From Acetatifactor sp. (GTDB lineage: Bacteria > Bacillota > Clostridia > Lachnospirales > Lachnospiraceae), in the NCBI GenBank assembly GCA_022511465.1, contig JAFLRM010000015.1, positions 1 to 61,579 on the forward strand: a stretch of DNA of 61,579 nucleotides, given 5' to 3'. The notes below the pieces were generated by a model that saw only the letters and a list, made by a program, of their open reading frames with translations, ran no database searches and had not been told where the DNA came from. Positions within the stretch are counted from its first letter, which is position 1; every line of letters starts with the position of its first letter. The position numbers were made by a program, and so were the translations under genes. Of this stretch, positions 36,401 to 44,730 are shown piece by piece.

Positions 36401-37396
36401 ACAACAGAACTGTCTACTACCCTCTATGCCAAATGGATAGAGAACAATTTTGCTGTTTATACAGTAGAACACTATCAGCAGAATAAGGACGGGGACGGCT
36501 ATTCTATCGTAGATGACGACACACAGTATTTGCCAGGGATCATAGGGTCTACCGTGACAGCAATCCCCAAGGATTATCCAGGCTTCACCGAGAATACCAC
36601 TCATGAGTTGAGAAAAGCGTCCGATGAAGTGACGAAAGACGGTAAACTGGTATTGGCGCTCTACTATGACAGGAATGTCTATAACATCACTTTTGATCTG
36701 AACGGCGGCAGTGGGGAAACTCCCAAACCACAGACTGTACTTTACGGCAATTATCTTCGGGATCCTCAAGGTGTTGAACCTGCCATAAAAGCATTCTTTT
36801 TGGGCAATTGGTACAGGGAAAGTTCTTCTTCCAGCGGATGGTACAAGGATGGCTTCTCTTTTGGCGGATGGTATAAGGACAGGGAAGGAACGGATGGAAA
36901 TCAGTGGATCTTCGGGAAGACGGTTGAAGATAATACAACAGGACTGTCTACCACCCTATATGCAAAATGGATAAAGGATGATAACGACAGTGACATTGAA
37001 AAAGGAGACGATGATGAAAGCATAGAACCCACGCCTACGCCCACACAGACTTCAACTACCTTTGAGACCGACACAGTAAACAAATTTCAAAATAGAACTG
37101 AACCAAAGACCGGCGTACCAGATTACACTCGTTTTTTCGCGACCATGGCAATGATTTCCGGACTATCCTACACCATGGTCCTATTCCTTGAAGAGTACGG
37201 TATGACAGAATCCGAAAAGAACGCCCTCGTTGCGCGCTTGATCAGATGGGCAAAACAAGCCGGACCCCTCCGCAGGCTTCTTGCACTTGCCACAATCTTC
37301 CTACTGCTTATATATTATCACAGCATCGGAAAGCAGAAACTGATCGGAACCACAGCCTCGACACAGAAGGAAACAATGGCTATGATGGAGATATAA
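33485..37396 (+). CDS. Large surface protein: signal peptide, beta-helix repeats, InlB-type repeats
   Basis: 1303 aa. Signal peptide of about 33 residues ending AWA. About residues 260-560 form a parallel beta-helix of repeats around GGAI and DTEFTNCSA, as in polymorphic outer-surface adhesins. From about 755 on come InlB/Listeria-Bacteroides repeats (FDLNGGSGETPK...GGWYKD...LYAKW) alternating with two MucBP-like units starting VEHY. Near 1208 is EPKTGVPD, a poor match to LPxTG, then a membrane segment, about 30 polar residues and a second membrane segment, so anchoring is probably not by standard sortase. The ATG at 33485 has AGGGAG 7 nt upstream. Likely host- or matrix-binding adhesin; divergent from the nuclease gene. 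Confidence 0.9.
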   Translation: MRRRKGVFQKILSVLLSFALSSGIVLTAMPMEAWATEDTAIHVDAETPCEIVAFAELPEEIKQQYVAVGTPLEKLELPNTLTVSYLFDAEVLEETENPKVSGNDAGAEAESEKEDGETGPNGEASSGAETVQETVVVPMDGYQAESDHIAVNTLTASDPEHTFEYAEKEIEGITWISTPEYDGELEESYVFTPILPEGYRLSEGGKPPEITVMVEEVKTLALSEAVPAAGSTTPDIGVISDGTIWTDGQISKNGTITINEGDTLTITGKVTINGDITIEGGGTILRGNTRAYFDIPSSDSSITLRDITVDGQSLETLNSMITVNGGTVTLEDGCTIMNCSVGTLTTHVYGAAVRVIYGGNAILKGAVITGCSAQSGGAISMHDSTAIICDTDFTNCSARGNGGAISMYNTPAVISDTEFTNCSAGYSGGAIDMSGSTSDISKTSYISGTKFTKCSAENDGGAIYMSNLTADISDAEFTKCYTETNGGAIRMGNVTADISDTEFTSCSAHYGGAIYMRRNSNVNLQKDTIEDCEATDSGGAIYNYEGSVLNIHSGTYRNNKTTSTVGVEGTIGGGFIYTRGSELTVKGGSFIGNKAANKGGCIHHCGYDNTNTYLYGGYFANNTCTYEKYRGSGGVFVSSVAVGTADIYIAGDAHFVGDGNDLGTDGIYLDQQKNKPRKIWIRNTLSYPLTIYVKAVKDYVIAEGSDYTLLENRDLNKIRFVNVEDSEKQWYAVLDKDTNQIKLSTTEPPHIDKYFVYYISNGADGTVRDGNNDDNGYDPNTTIKVQPADDLNWPNHTFIEWNTQPDGSGASYHPGDDLTMKSDVYLYAIFSAVYRVEHYRQDLVGNAYSIVVSDTQELEAAIGSTVTAASKEYPGFTENTTHRLRKGSGKVTADGSLVLALYYDRNVYHISFDLNGGSGETPKTQAVLYGNCLQEPQDAKPVRDGFVFGGWYKDKEGTDVNQWIFENTVEDNTTELSTTLYAKWIENNFAVYTVEHYQQNKDGDGYSIVDDDTQYLPGIIGSTVTAIPKDYPGFTENTTHELRKASDEVTKDGKLVLALYYDRNVYNITFDLNGGSGETPKPQTVLYGNYLRDPQGVEPAIKAFFLGNWYRESSSSSGWYKDGFSFGGWYKDREGTDGNQWIFGKTVEDNTTGLSTTLYAKWIKDDNDSDIEKGDDDESIEPTPTPTQTSTTFETDTVNKFQNRTEPKTGVPDYTRFFATMAMISGLSYTMVLFLEEYGMTESEKNALVARLIRWAKQAGPLRRLLALATIFLLLIYYHSIGKQKLIGTTASTQKETMAMMEI
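34590..35110 (+). repeat. Beta-helix coding repeats
   Basis: About seven imperfect units of 80-100 bp centred on the codons for GGAI, with AGCGACACGGAGTTCACAA-like segments between. High mutual similarity suggests recent expansion or gene conversion. Confidence 0.8.
35978..36975 (+). repeat. Two long tandem repeats in the surface protein gene
   Basis: Units of about 475 and 525 bp, each coding for one VEHY/MucBP-like and one InlB-type module. The second holds an extra internal stretch (about 36780-36850) coding for a partly duplicated GWYKDGF segment. Confidence 0.8.
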
Positions 37397-37434
37397 ACTT
37401 TCGACTTTTGCGATATATTCACTCTCAACTAATG

Positions 37435-37483
37435 ATACCCATGTATTTACACATTGCACCTTTGTAAATACATGGGTATTTTC
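37435..37483 (+). terminator. Terminator of the surface protein gene
   Basis: Perfect 16-bp arms ATACCCATGTATTTAC (37435-37450) and GTAAATACATGGGTAT (37464-37479), 13-nt loop, then TTTT. Confidence 0.85.
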
Positions 37484-37530
37484 CCAACAACACTACTCTG
37501 CTAGCACCATTCTCCAGCAAAATATTCGCA

Positions 37531-37601
37531 ACATCCTGCATATCATGAATTGGATCAGTGACAAGAAGAACAAGGAAAATAACTGGATCAGACATCAGAT
37601 G
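37531..37601 (+). pseudogene. Decayed internal fragment of sigG
   Basis: The plus-strand reading LHIMNWISDKKNKENNW corresponds to LYVMDQISDKKNKEENW of the intact SigG in this window (DNA 31734-31797). A by-eye ungapped alignment gives roughly 47 identities in 64 bases. Sequence before and after does not match sigG, so only about 70 bp remain. It lies at the far edge of the accessory island whose other edge is sigG itself, and its last bases overlap the flavodoxin stop region. Confidence 0.65.
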
Positions 37602-38077
37602 TTTAATCCCTGTGTCCAAATCTTAAGATCTTCTTCGGAAACGTCGCCTCCCAGACGAGCCCCTTCCTTCACGACTGCCTTCTCTCCTGCAAGTTCCTGA
37701 AGCCTCTTTGCTGTCTCTCCGATACCACTGCCTCCTGAAGTGCAGAAGGGAATGATCTTTTTCCCCGAAAAATCGTGAAGATCCAGAAAAGTATCTACAA
37801 TGCTGGGTTCCCTTTCCCACCAGATTGGAAACCCAAGGAACACTTTTTCATACTGTGCCATATCACTTACCACATCCGTCATCTTTGGCCGACAATTTAA
37901 GTCCTGCATTTCCAGTGAACTCCTTGACTGTTTGTCTTTCCAATCAAGATCCGCAGGAGTATAAGGGATCTGGGGGGTAATTTCAAACAAGTCCGCCTGC
38001 TCTAAATCGGCCAGATCCTCTGCTATCCTTCTAGTCACTCCGCTTACCGAAAAATATGCAACTAATGTTTTGCTCAT
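37595..38077 (-). CDS. Flavodoxin
   Basis: 160 aa small FMN protein. The phosphate-binding loop is AYFSVSGVTRRIA at the N-terminus, FLGFPIWWEREPSIVDTFL and FCTSGGSGIGETAKRL supply the aromatic and isoalloxazine-side loops. The Thr/Ser pattern of the loop is slightly unusual but workable. AAGGAGG lies before the ATG. The reductase partner is unknown. It belongs to the chromosomal backbone just beyond the island. Confidence 0.93.
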   Translation of the reverse strand: MSKTLVAYFSVSGVTRRIAEDLADLEQADLFEITPQIPYTPADLDWKDKQSRSSLEMQDLNCRPKMTDVVSDMAQYEKVFLGFPIWWEREPSIVDTFLDLHDFSGKKIIPFCTSGGSGIGETAKRLQELAGEKAVVKEGARLGGDVSEEDLKIWTQGLNI

Positions 38078-38197
38078 TGTAAATTATCCTCCTTTGCAAC
38101 GCATGTATCAGCCACTTTTTTACAGAACTTTTTATATTGTACTATATTTAGTTTTGCACAACTTTATGTTTTATTATACTATTGCCGTAAAAAGTCG

Positions 38198-38743
38198 TCA
38201 AGTGGGTAATTGGGCTTCCTCTTTCTCCACACTGTCTCTGTGCGGCACGCAAATAAACACCAGATAACCGATCACAGCACCCAGCGTGTTCGTGATCACA
38301 TCATCAATCTGAAAATACCCTCTCTGCGTGATCAGCTGCATATACTCTATCCCCACACAGGTAGCCAGACCGATCAGAAGACAGACCAAAAACCTTCTGG
38401 CCGGCCGAATGGCCCATGCACACACAAAACCATAGGGAATGAACAACAACACATTCTCTACTACATACGCATTGTTGCGGTCGTTGATCCCCCAGGTGGA
38501 GAATAATTCCAGATCGATCCCCTTATTGCTTCCCGTCTCCCTAGACAAAAAAGTGATAAAGAGAATGATGACCACATACATAAAAAAACTGGTAGTTGCT
38601 GCCACCGAAAAGGGCTTGCGCTTTCTGCGCACCCTCCAGTCGTTGACAACGCCCAAAAGCAGTGCCACCAGTATCCCCACAGCCAGCCCGTAGGGCAGAT
38701 AGCGGAGTACCGATAACAGATCCCGAATAATATAATTTACCAT
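38198..38743 (-). CDS. VanZ family membrane protein
   Basis: 181 aa with four to five membrane segments. LFSTWGINDRNNAYVVENVLLFIPYGFVCAW and the closing FQIDDVITNTLGAVIGYLVF are the VanZ pattern. VanZ-like proteins occur widely in Lachnospiraceae and some reduce teicoplanin or lipopeptide susceptibility; here no van genes are present. 21 bp after the next upstream gene, probably one operon. Confidence 0.88.
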   Translation of the reverse strand: MVNYIIRDLLSVLRYLPYGLAVGILVALLLGVVNDWRVRRKRKPFSVAATTSFFMYVVIILFITFLSRETGSNKGIDLELFSTWGINDRNNAYVVENVLLFIPYGFVCAWAIRPARRFLVCLLIGLATCVGIEYMQLITQRGYFQIDDVITNTLGAVIGYLVFICVPHRDSVEKEEAQLPT

Positions 38744-38764
38744 ACCGCAGTTGCTCCCTATAAC

Positions 38765-39073
38765 CTACTTCATCTGGTAAGTATCCCAGCGATCTGCCGC
38801 GTGATCCCACCGATCCTTCTCCTCAAAAAGTCTGTCATTCATCCAAGCTACCGCATCCAGAACTCCATCCTCCTCAAAATCAAACAGTTTGCTCTCCTTC
38901 TCCTCCTCAGGAGTTGTAAAAAAGTTAAAAGGCTCCGGCCAAATTGTGCATTTCAAACGCTTTCCATCATCAGTCTCCACCTTCTCCAGCCGATACCGCA
39001 TCCCCTGATGACAGCCCGTAAACTCCGACTTTTTCAAATATTCCATCGATAAAATATCGTCCCGTTTTATCAT
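38765..39073 (-). CDS. Small protein of unknown function
   Basis: 102 aa, acidic, soluble, starting MIKRDDILSMEYLKKSEF and rich in aromatic residues (TIWPEPFNFF, MNDRLFEEKDRWDHAADRW). Similar short proteins are found in Lachnospiraceae, sometimes labelled as acetyltransferase-like without clear basis; no GNAT motif is visible. AGGAAA precedes the ATG. Downstream of sigE and upstream of vanZ. Confidence 0.65.
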   Translation of the reverse strand: MIKRDDILSMEYLKKSEFTGCHQGMRYRLEKVETDDGKRLKCTIWPEPFNFFTTPEEEKESKLFDFEEDGVLDAVAWMNDRLFEEKDRWDHAADRWDTYQMK

Positions 39074-39148
39074 ATCATTTTCCTATCCGTATCATACTGT
39101 TGGCAGTTCTACCAACAGTATAATACGAAGCCATTCTCTTTGCCAACC

Positions 39149-39886
39149 CTAAATCTGCATACTCATCTCCTTTTTCAGCTGCCTCATAATTTTCTTTTCC
39201 AGTCTGGAGATATATGACTGCGAGATTCCCAGAAAACTTGCCACCTCTTTCTGGGTCATCTCCTGTCCGTCCCGGCTTCCCAGCCCAAACCGCAGCTTTA
39301 TGATCGTCTTTTCCCGGTCAGATAGCTTACTGATCGCTCCCATCAAGAGTTTTCTCTCCACCTCATTTTCGATGTTCCGATAGATGACATCCTCATCCGT
39401 CCCCAGAATATCCGACAAAAGGAGCTCGTTTCCATCCCAGTCCACGTTTAGCGGCTCATCGATGGACACTTCCAGACGCGTCTTGTTGTTTCGCCGCAGA
39501 TACATCAAAATCTCATTTTCGATGCATCGGGAGGCATATGTCGCCAACTTGATATTCTTGTCAGGCTTAAAGGTATTGATGGACTTGATCAACCCGATCG
39601 TGCCAATGGAGATCAGGTCCTCCACTCCCACACCCGTGTTGTCAAACTTCTTTGCTATGTACACTACCAGGCGCAGATTATGCTCGATCAACGTGGCTCT
39701 GGCCTGTTCCGCCTGGTCTGTCCCCAACGCTCCGATCACTTTGCTCTCCTGCTCCACTTCCAAAGGAGGCGGAAGCACCTCCGTCCCTCCGATATAATAA
39801 AGTTCATCTTTCTTTCTTCTGGTAAATTTTTCTCTCCGGATCACCTTAAACTGCACCTTAGCCGGTAAAGTCATCTTCAAAATCAT
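39149..39886 (-). CDS. sigE: Sporulation sigma factor SigE (pro-sigma-E)
   Basis: Early mother-cell sigma factor, 245 aa. A basic pro-sequence of about 29 residues ([13 protein letters not shown]) precedes the [13 protein letters not shown] processing region. Region 2 [43 protein letters not shown] and region 4 [16 protein letters not shown] are all typical. The start overlaps the spoIIGA stop by 4 bp (ATGA), so protease and substrate are translationally coupled. A second ATG four codons in is also possible. Confidence 0.97.
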   Translation of the reverse strand: MILKMTLPAKVQFKVIRREKFTRRKKDELYYIGGTEVLPPPLEVEQESKVIGALGTDQAEQARATLIEHNLRLVVYIAKKFDNTGVGVEDLISIGTIGLIKSINTFKPDKNIKLATYASRCIENEILMYLRRNNKTRLEVSIDEPLNVDWDGNELLLSDILGTDEDVIYRNIENEVERKLLMGAISKLSDREKTIIKLRFGLGSRDGQEMTQKEVASFLGISQSYISRLEKKIMRQLKKEMSMQI

Positions 39887-40746
39887 TCTGATACCTCACT
39901 TTTAATTTTTATTTTCTGACATTTTCTATCCCCATCTCTGATCAAAAGCGGATTTAAGATCATTCTCACCTTGCTCTCCTCGTCCTGCGTCCCGGAGGAG
40001 ATCGTCTCCTCCCCCACTGCTATATAGACCTCTCTGCAGACTTTTACCACACCGTCTATTTCCAGACGAAGTTCCGGCAGAAGATACCCTTTCAGTATTC
40101 CCTTCTCCTTTCCGATGCTGTGATAGGGAATTGCCCGATAATACATGACATCCTCCCCCCAGAGTTTGTCAAAGACCTCCTGATCCAGCACTGACACCGG
40201 CTTTCCGCTGACCGGCTCCGTCAGACTGTTACCGGAGTCGAGAAGTGCCACCACACGCACACGCTTTTTCCCCCGCACAAGCGTCGCAACACACAACTTC
40301 TCCTCACCTTTCTCCCTTCGATAAAAGAGGAGCAGAAAAATTACCGCTCCCACTCCCATGATCCCGAAAATACCGGTCAGATATCCCTGAAACGCCGGCA
40401 ATATCCTGGACAAATACCGGATGAGAAACAAGAGGCTCCCCCCCATCAGGAGAGAATAAAAGAGCAACATTTCAAACAACTTGATAAAAGCCCGCACACT
40501 TCGTACCCGAAAAGTACAGACGAGCATTACACAGGCGCCCGGTATGGCTCCTAAAATGATCTTGGTTCCCGCAGAACCGTTATAAAAAAAGGGTAATAGA
40601 AAAAGAATGGCTCCTGCCGCCGCTCCGAGGATCAGACGCAGCCGTGTGGCAGTACGGTGCGTTCTCTCATTGATCAACAGCAGAAGATATAGATTCATGC
40701 AAAAGTTCACAAGAAATAAACTATCCACATAAAGTTCATAATACAT
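39883..40746 (-). CDS. spoIIGA: Pro-sigma-E processing protease SpoIIGA
   Basis: 287 aa septal aspartic protease that cleaves pro-sigma-E. Five membrane segments in residues 1-155 ([20 protein letters not shown] first), then a soluble protease domain with the catalytic [11 protein letters not shown] motif. The start at 40746 has AAGGG 8 nt upstream and gives the family N-terminus [10 protein letters not shown]; the frame is open further upstream, but that DNA is the promoter. Coupled to sigE. Confidence 0.96.
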   Translation of the reverse strand: MYYELYVDSLFLVNFCMNLYLLLLINERTHRTATRLRLILGAAAGAILFLLPFFYNGSAGTKIILGAIPGACVMLVCTFRVRSVRAFIKLFEMLLFYSLLMGGSLLFLIRYLSRILPAFQGYLTGIFGIMGVGAVIFLLLFYRREKGEEKLCVATLVRGKKRVRVVALLDSGNSLTEPVSGKPVSVLDQEVFDKLWGEDVMYYRAIPYHSIGKEKGILKGYLLPELRLEIDGVVKVCREVYIAVGEETISSGTQDEESKVRMILNPLLIRDGDRKCQKIKIKSEVSE

Positions 40747-40767
40747 TTTATCACCCTTTTCATAATC

Positions 40768-40800
40768 ATTATAAAGGGTGATGCTTATGGAATTTGTCAA
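40768..40800 (-). promoter_or_regulatory. spoIIGA-sigE promoter with 21-bp spacer
   Basis: Minus-strand TTGACA (40795-40800) and TATAAT (40768-40773), both perfect consensus, are separated by 21 bp. Bacillus spoIIG has the same abnormal spacing (22 bp) and needs Spo0A~P to allow sigma-A RNA polymerase to use it. TTTGTCAAA over the -35 is a near match to an 0A box. Confidence 0.75.
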
Positions 40801-40811
40801 AAACGAGGTGT

Positions 40812-41369
40812 TTAGATATGTTTTCTTCTGAGGTCTTTCGACATCTTTAGATTTCCTTCCAGATCCTTCCAATCGATCACATCATCCGTGATCGTCATAT
40901 ATCCGCGATAACTCCCCTCTTTTGGGAGGGATATCGAACCCGGATTCAGGTACAGATACTCCCCATGGTCAACACATTTAGGCACATGGGTGTGTCCGCA
41001 CAGCAAAATATCTCCCGGTTGCAGTGCAGGCGGATCATCCTCCCCAAAGAGATGCCCGTGGGTGGCATAAATGATCCGATCTTCCGCGCAGATGACACAA
41101 TAATCGGCCATCACTGAGAATTCCAGAACCATCTGATCCACCTCCGCCTCACAGTTGCCGCGCACACACAAGATACTCTCCCGTCTCTCATTCAAAAGCC
41201 GGATCACCCCTTTGGGATCATACCCCTCAGGCAGATCATTTCGCGGGCCGTGATACAACAGATCCCCCAAAAGCAGCATACGATCCGCCTTCTCCCTGTC
41301 AAATGCCTGGATCATCTTCTCACAATAATACGCGGAACCATGAATATCTGACGCAATAAACCACTTCAT
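40812..41369 (-). CDS. YfcE/MJ0936-type metallophosphodiesterase
   Basis: 185 aa calcineurin-like phosphoesterase. Metal-binding motifs ASDIHGS, LLGDLLYHGPRN, RGNCEAEVD, ATHGH and GHTHVP are in order. YfcE-type enzymes hydrolyse phosphodiesters in vitro; the natural substrate is unknown. AGGAGG precedes the ATG at 6 nt. It lies between ftsZ and spoIIGA, and its 3' end contains the Spo0A box. Confidence 0.93.
   Translation of the reverse strand: MKWFIASDIHGSAYYCEKMIQAFDREKADRMLLLGDLLYHGPRNDLPEGYDPKGVIRLLNERRESILCVRGNCEAEVDQMVLEFSVMADYCVICAEDRIIYATHGHLFGEDDPPALQPGDILLCGHTHVPKCVDHGEYLYLNPGSISLPKEGSYRGYMTITDDVIDWKDLEGNLKMSKDLRRKHI
40837..40843 (-). promoter_or_regulatory. Spo0A box upstream of spoIIGA
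   Basis: TGTCGAA on the minus strand is a perfect core 0A box, 36 bp upstream of the -35 and inside the last codons of the preceding phosphodiesterase gene. Confidence 0.6.
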
Positions 41370-41381
41370 ATGAAACCTCCT

Positions 41382-41422
41382 GATATTAAGAAAGCATGCT
41401 CCAGCCTACACCGGAGCATGCT
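41382..41422 (-). terminator. Terminator after ftsZ
   Basis: Perfect 10-bp stem AGCATGCTCC / GGAGCATGCT (41393-41402, 41413-41422), 10-nt loop, followed by TTCTTAAT on the minus strand. Confidence 0.85.
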
Positions 41423-41436
41423 CTAACTTATCTTCT

Positions 41437-42624
41437 TTACTTTCTCTGCAGGAAATCCGGAATCTTCAGGGACTTCTCCTCCACAGAGCTGCGGATGTCT
41501 GTAGGTCTCTGGAGTCCAGGCAGCGGCTGAATGCCGGGCTTGGCTGCATTTGACTGTCCCGCACCGCCTGTGGGCTGCAGATTCATCCCCTTTAAAGAAT
41601 TGGGTGTAATGTGTGAGGTAGGCGGTTTGTATGCAGAGCCGCCGCCCAATCTATTCTGAACAGGTGCCTCAGGAGCCTCGTCCAGACCGGTCGCGATCAC
41701 CGTGATCGTGCAGCTGTCAGACTTCGCTGCGTCATACATAGCACCAAAGATGATATTGACATCGTCCCCTGCCTGCTCCTGTACAAAGCTTGCCGCGTCG
41801 TTGGCATCTGCCAATGTAATGTCTCCGGATATATTGATGATCACATGGCTTGCACCGTTGATCTTGGTCTCCAGCAAAGGGCTCTCCACCGCCATCTTGA
41901 CAGCTTCCAAAGCCTTATCATCGCCCTTGCCCTCACCGATACCGATATGGGCAATACCCTTGTCCTTCATAACTGTCTGTACATCCGCAAAGTCAAGATT
42001 GATCACAGCGGGTACGTTGATCAGATCCGTGATGCCCTGCACTGCCTGCTGCAACACCTCATCCGCTTTCTTCAACGCCTCCGGCATAGTGGTACGCCTG
42101 TCCACGATCTCCAGAAGCTTATCGTTGGGAATGACGATCAGCGTATCCACATGCTCCTTGATCCGCTCGATGCCGCTCAGTGCATTGACCATGCGCGCTT
42201 TCGCCTCAAAACGGAAAGGCTTGGTCACAACACCGACAGTCAGTATTCCCATCTCCTTAGCAAGTCTCGCCACAACAGGAGCCGCGCCGGTACCGGTGCC
42301 GCCGCCCATACCACAGGTGACAAACACCATATCCGCTCCCTTCAGAGCTGCATTGATCTCCTCCGCGCTCTCCTCCGCGGCCTTCTCGCCCACCTCAGGC
42401 TTTGCGCCTGCGCCAAGTCCTTTAGTCAGTTTCTCGCCAATCTGCAACAGCTTTGGAGCCTTACAGAGCTGCAACGCCTGCTTGTCCGTGTTCACTCCGA
42501 TAAATTCCACGCCATCTATCTGTTCATCAATCATTCTATTTACAGCGTTATTTCCTGCGCCACCTACACCCACTACGATGATCTTGGCAGCAGTTTCCGC
42601 GTCGTTCGTCTTAATCTCCAGCAA
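41437..42624 (-). CDS. ftsZ: Cell division protein FtsZ
   Basis: 395 aa tubulin-like GTPase that forms the Z ring. N-terminal [15 protein letters not shown], tubulin signature [10 protein letters not shown], and the C-terminal anchor peptide IPDFLQRK after a linker. The start codon is TTG with AAGGAGGAG 6 nt upstream. No ftsA is nearby, so another membrane tether (for example SepF) is expected elsewhere. It has its own promoter and terminator. Confidence 0.98.
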   Translation of the reverse strand: MLEIKTNDAETAAKIIVVGVGGAGNNAVNRMIDEQIDGVEFIGVNTDKQALQLCKAPKLLQIGEKLTKGLGAGAKPEVGEKAAEESAEEINAALKGADMVFVTCGMGGGTGTGAAPVVARLAKEMGILTVGVVTKPFRFEAKARMVNALSGIERIKEHVDTLIVIPNDKLLEIVDRRTTMPEALKKADEVLQQAVQGITDLINVPAVINLDFADVQTVMKDKGIAHIGIGEGKGDDKALEAVKMAVESPLLETKINGASHVIINISGDITLADANDAASFVQEQAGDDVNIIFGAMYDAAKSDSCTITVIATGLDEAPEAPVQNRLGGGSAYKPPTSHITPNSLKGMNLQPTGGAGQSNAAKPGIQPLPGLQRPTDIRSSVEEKSLKIPDFLQRK

Positions 42625-42686
42625 GGGTTACTCCTCCTTCTATCTGGAAAAACCACATGGTTTCCCTTTTAAACTCCATATAAACT

Positions 42687-42715
42687 ATCATATAATCATT
42701 TTACAAATTTATCAA
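42687..42715 (-). promoter_or_regulatory. Promoter of ftsZ
   Basis: Minus-strand TTGATA (42710-42715), 17 bp, TATGAT (42687-42692), in the 119-bp gap after ftsQ, about 60 nt before the TTG start. Confidence 0.65.
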
Positions 42716-42743
42716 CCCATTTTTTCATTTTTTATTCCTCTTT

Positions 42744-43475
42744 TTAATTTGGATTAAAAGTATATTTTCCGTTGCTATTGTCGTAATTTTCCATCTGAAG
42801 TGTTCCACTCTTCCCCTTCAGATTCGGCAAAAATTCCGGAAGCAGCATCACCTTGTCCTCCAGATGAGAGTAATCATTGCCCAGAGCCACTTTCACATCC
42901 TCAAAATAAATTGTCACAGCTCCCGTGGAGTGAAAGTAAATCTTGTCCACTGTAAGCTGATATTTATTCAAAAGATTCGTAATATCCATAATATGCTCAA
43001 AGACGTCGGTGCTCTCTACCGGAAGCCGCTCCCCCAGGATCACATGGTCAAAACTTAAGCCCGTGATCTGAGGAACCCCCATTGTCATAACGTTGGAACT
43101 CTCCACCACATACCCGTCCTTGTCAAAATACATGTAGGTGTCAAGATATTTTACATAGCCGGCAAGTGCCTTCTCGTACACACTGATCCGGATCGTGTCC
43201 GGCGACAGGATGTTCACATCCATCCCATCCACAAAAGGCACGTTGGTGATCTCTCTGTCCTTGTAGTACAGGGAGAGATACAGGGAATTGTTGCCAAGAG
43301 GTCCGGACATTACATAATCCTGTATCTCCTCCTCCGTATAATGAACATTGCCCTCCACATACACATTCTGTATCGTGTAGGTGGAAATTACATAGACCCC
43401 CGCTCCCGCAAGGGCCGCTATCACTATCACCGGTATCAGTATTTTGATGACAAGCATTGCTCTCTCTCTAAACAC
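42744..43475 (-). CDS. ftsQ: Cell division protein FtsQ/DivIB
   Basis: 243 aa bitopic divisome protein. Short cytoplasmic tail, membrane segment (about 8-30), POTRA domain beginning IQNVYVEGNVHYTEEEIQDY, then the FtsQ beta domain. GTG at 43475 overlaps the murA stop by 8 bp; the ATG at 43457, after GAGAGAG, is an alternative start that would shorten the tail by six residues. It scaffolds FtsL and the division transpeptidase encoded further upstream in the same cluster. Confidence 0.9.
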   Translation of the reverse strand: MFRERAMLVIKILIPVIVIAALAGAGVYVISTYTIQNVYVEGNVHYTEEEIQDYVMSGPLGNNSLYLSLYYKDREITNVPFVDGMDVNILSPDTIRISVYEKALAGYVKYLDTYMYFDKDGYVVESSNVMTMGVPQITGLSFDHVILGERLPVESTDVFEHIMDITNLLNKYQLTVDKIYFHSTGAVTIYFEDVKVALGNDYSHLEDKVMLLPEFLPNLKGKSGTLQMENYDNSNGKYTFNPN

Positions 43476-44730
43476 TTACAACACGCGCTCCTAACTCTCT
43501 TAAGTCTCTACAGATGTTCTCATATCCGCGATCAATGTAGGCCACACCGCTCACCTGTGTCTGTCCTTCGGCCATAAGACCGGCCAGCACCAGTGCCGCG
43601 CCGCCGCGAAGCTCCATCGCCTCCACAGCTTTGCCGTTTAGACGCGCCACACCTTTCACCAACACTCGCGCGGGATCCAGTATTTCAATATCCGCCCCCA
43701 TCTCTACCAGGGGCTCCACCACCCGAAAGCGGTTCTCAAAGATCGTCTCCTCTATCAGGCAGTGTCCCACCCCCGTGGTCATAGCGGTGAGCGCCATGGA
43801 CTGCATATCCGTGGGAAAACCTGGATATGGCGCTGTCCGCAGACTTGGCGGAAGTTTGGGCCTCTTGGGAGATTGGACGTAGATACCCTCTCTGGTCACA
43901 TCACAGCTGCTCCCCATCTGCTCCGCCACACGGAGGACTGCCTCCATCTGATCAAAAGGAGCTCCCTCCAAAAGTATATTTCCGCCGGTGGCAATACAGC
44001 CAAAGAGATAAGTTCCCGCCACGATGCGATCCGCGGGAACCGTAAAATCCGCTCCCTCCAACACTTTTCCGCTTCGGCCCGTTATCCTGAGTTCTCCGGT
44101 TCCTACACCCTCTATCACCGCACCGCAACTCTGCAGATAGTGACAGAGAGCTGTCACCTCCGGCTCCTTGGCAGCCCCTCTGATCACGGTGTCCCCCTCC
44201 GCCAGAACAGCGGCCAACAGAACGTTCTCCGTTGCCCCCACGCTGACCATGGGAAATATGATCTCGGCGCCGTGTATTCCTTCGGGCGAGGCCGCCCGCA
44301 ATCTTTCATTTTCTTCCGAAAATACTACTCCCATCTTCTCAAGTGCCACAAGATGCAGATCAATGGGACGCTCACCGATGACACAGCCGCCCGGGTATTC
44401 CATGACAACCTCACCACACCGGCTCAGCATGGCCCCCAAAAGGCACAGTGAGGATCGCATGCCGGTGATAGCCTCCCCTCGCATCTCTCCACAGCACACA
44501 TGCACGGGACTCACCCGGATCCCGCCATCCTCCCAACTCACTTTACAACCCAGATTCTTCAACAGGCTGACCATCCGGTATACATCTGCGATCCTTGGAC
44601 AATTACGGATGCAGGAGGTCTCTTTGGTAAGCAGCGAAGCTGCCAAAATCGGCAAGGCAGCATTTTTCGATCCCTGGATCGGAACCTTTCCCTGCAACGA
44701 AACGCCGCCCTGAATATGAATAGAGTCCAT
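43468..44730 (-). CDS. murA: UDP-N-acetylglucosamine 1-carboxyvinyltransferase
   Basis: First committed step of peptidoglycan synthesis. 420 aa: PIQGSKNAALP (Lys/Asn pair) and the active-site loop with catalytic Cys in PGGCVIGERPIDLH, which is the fosfomycin target. It occupies the place between ftsW and ftsQ where murG and murB stand in Bacillus. Overlaps ftsQ by 8 bp. Confidence 0.96.
   Translation of the reverse strand: MDSIHIQGGVSLQGKVPIQGSKNAALPILAASLLTKETSCIRNCPRIADVYRMVSLLKNLGCKVSWEDGGIRVSPVHVCCGEMRGEAITGMRSSLCLLGAMLSRCGEVVMEYPGGCVIGERPIDLHLVALEKMGVVFSEENERLRAASPEGIHGAEIIFPMVSVGATENVLLAAVLAEGDTVIRGAAKEPEVTALCHYLQSCGAVIEGVGTGELRITGRSGKVLEGADFTVPADRIVAGTYLFGCIATGGNILLEGAPFDQMEAVLRVAEQMGSSCDVTREGIYVQSPKRPKLPPSLRTAPYPGFPTDMQSMALTAMTTGVGHCLIEETIFENRFRVVEPLVEMGADIEILDPARVLVKGVARLNGKAVEAMELRGGAALVLAGLMAEGQTQVSGVAYIDRGYENICRDLRELGARVVSV

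Noticed and set aside
37425..37619. 64-aa minus-strand open frame
   Set aside because: Antisense to the terminator of the surface protein gene and to the sigG fragment; no ribosome binding site.
41702..42757. 351-aa plus-strand open frame
   Set aside because: Antisense of ftsZ; Ser/Ala/Ile-rich composition typical of a frame opposite a conserved gene.
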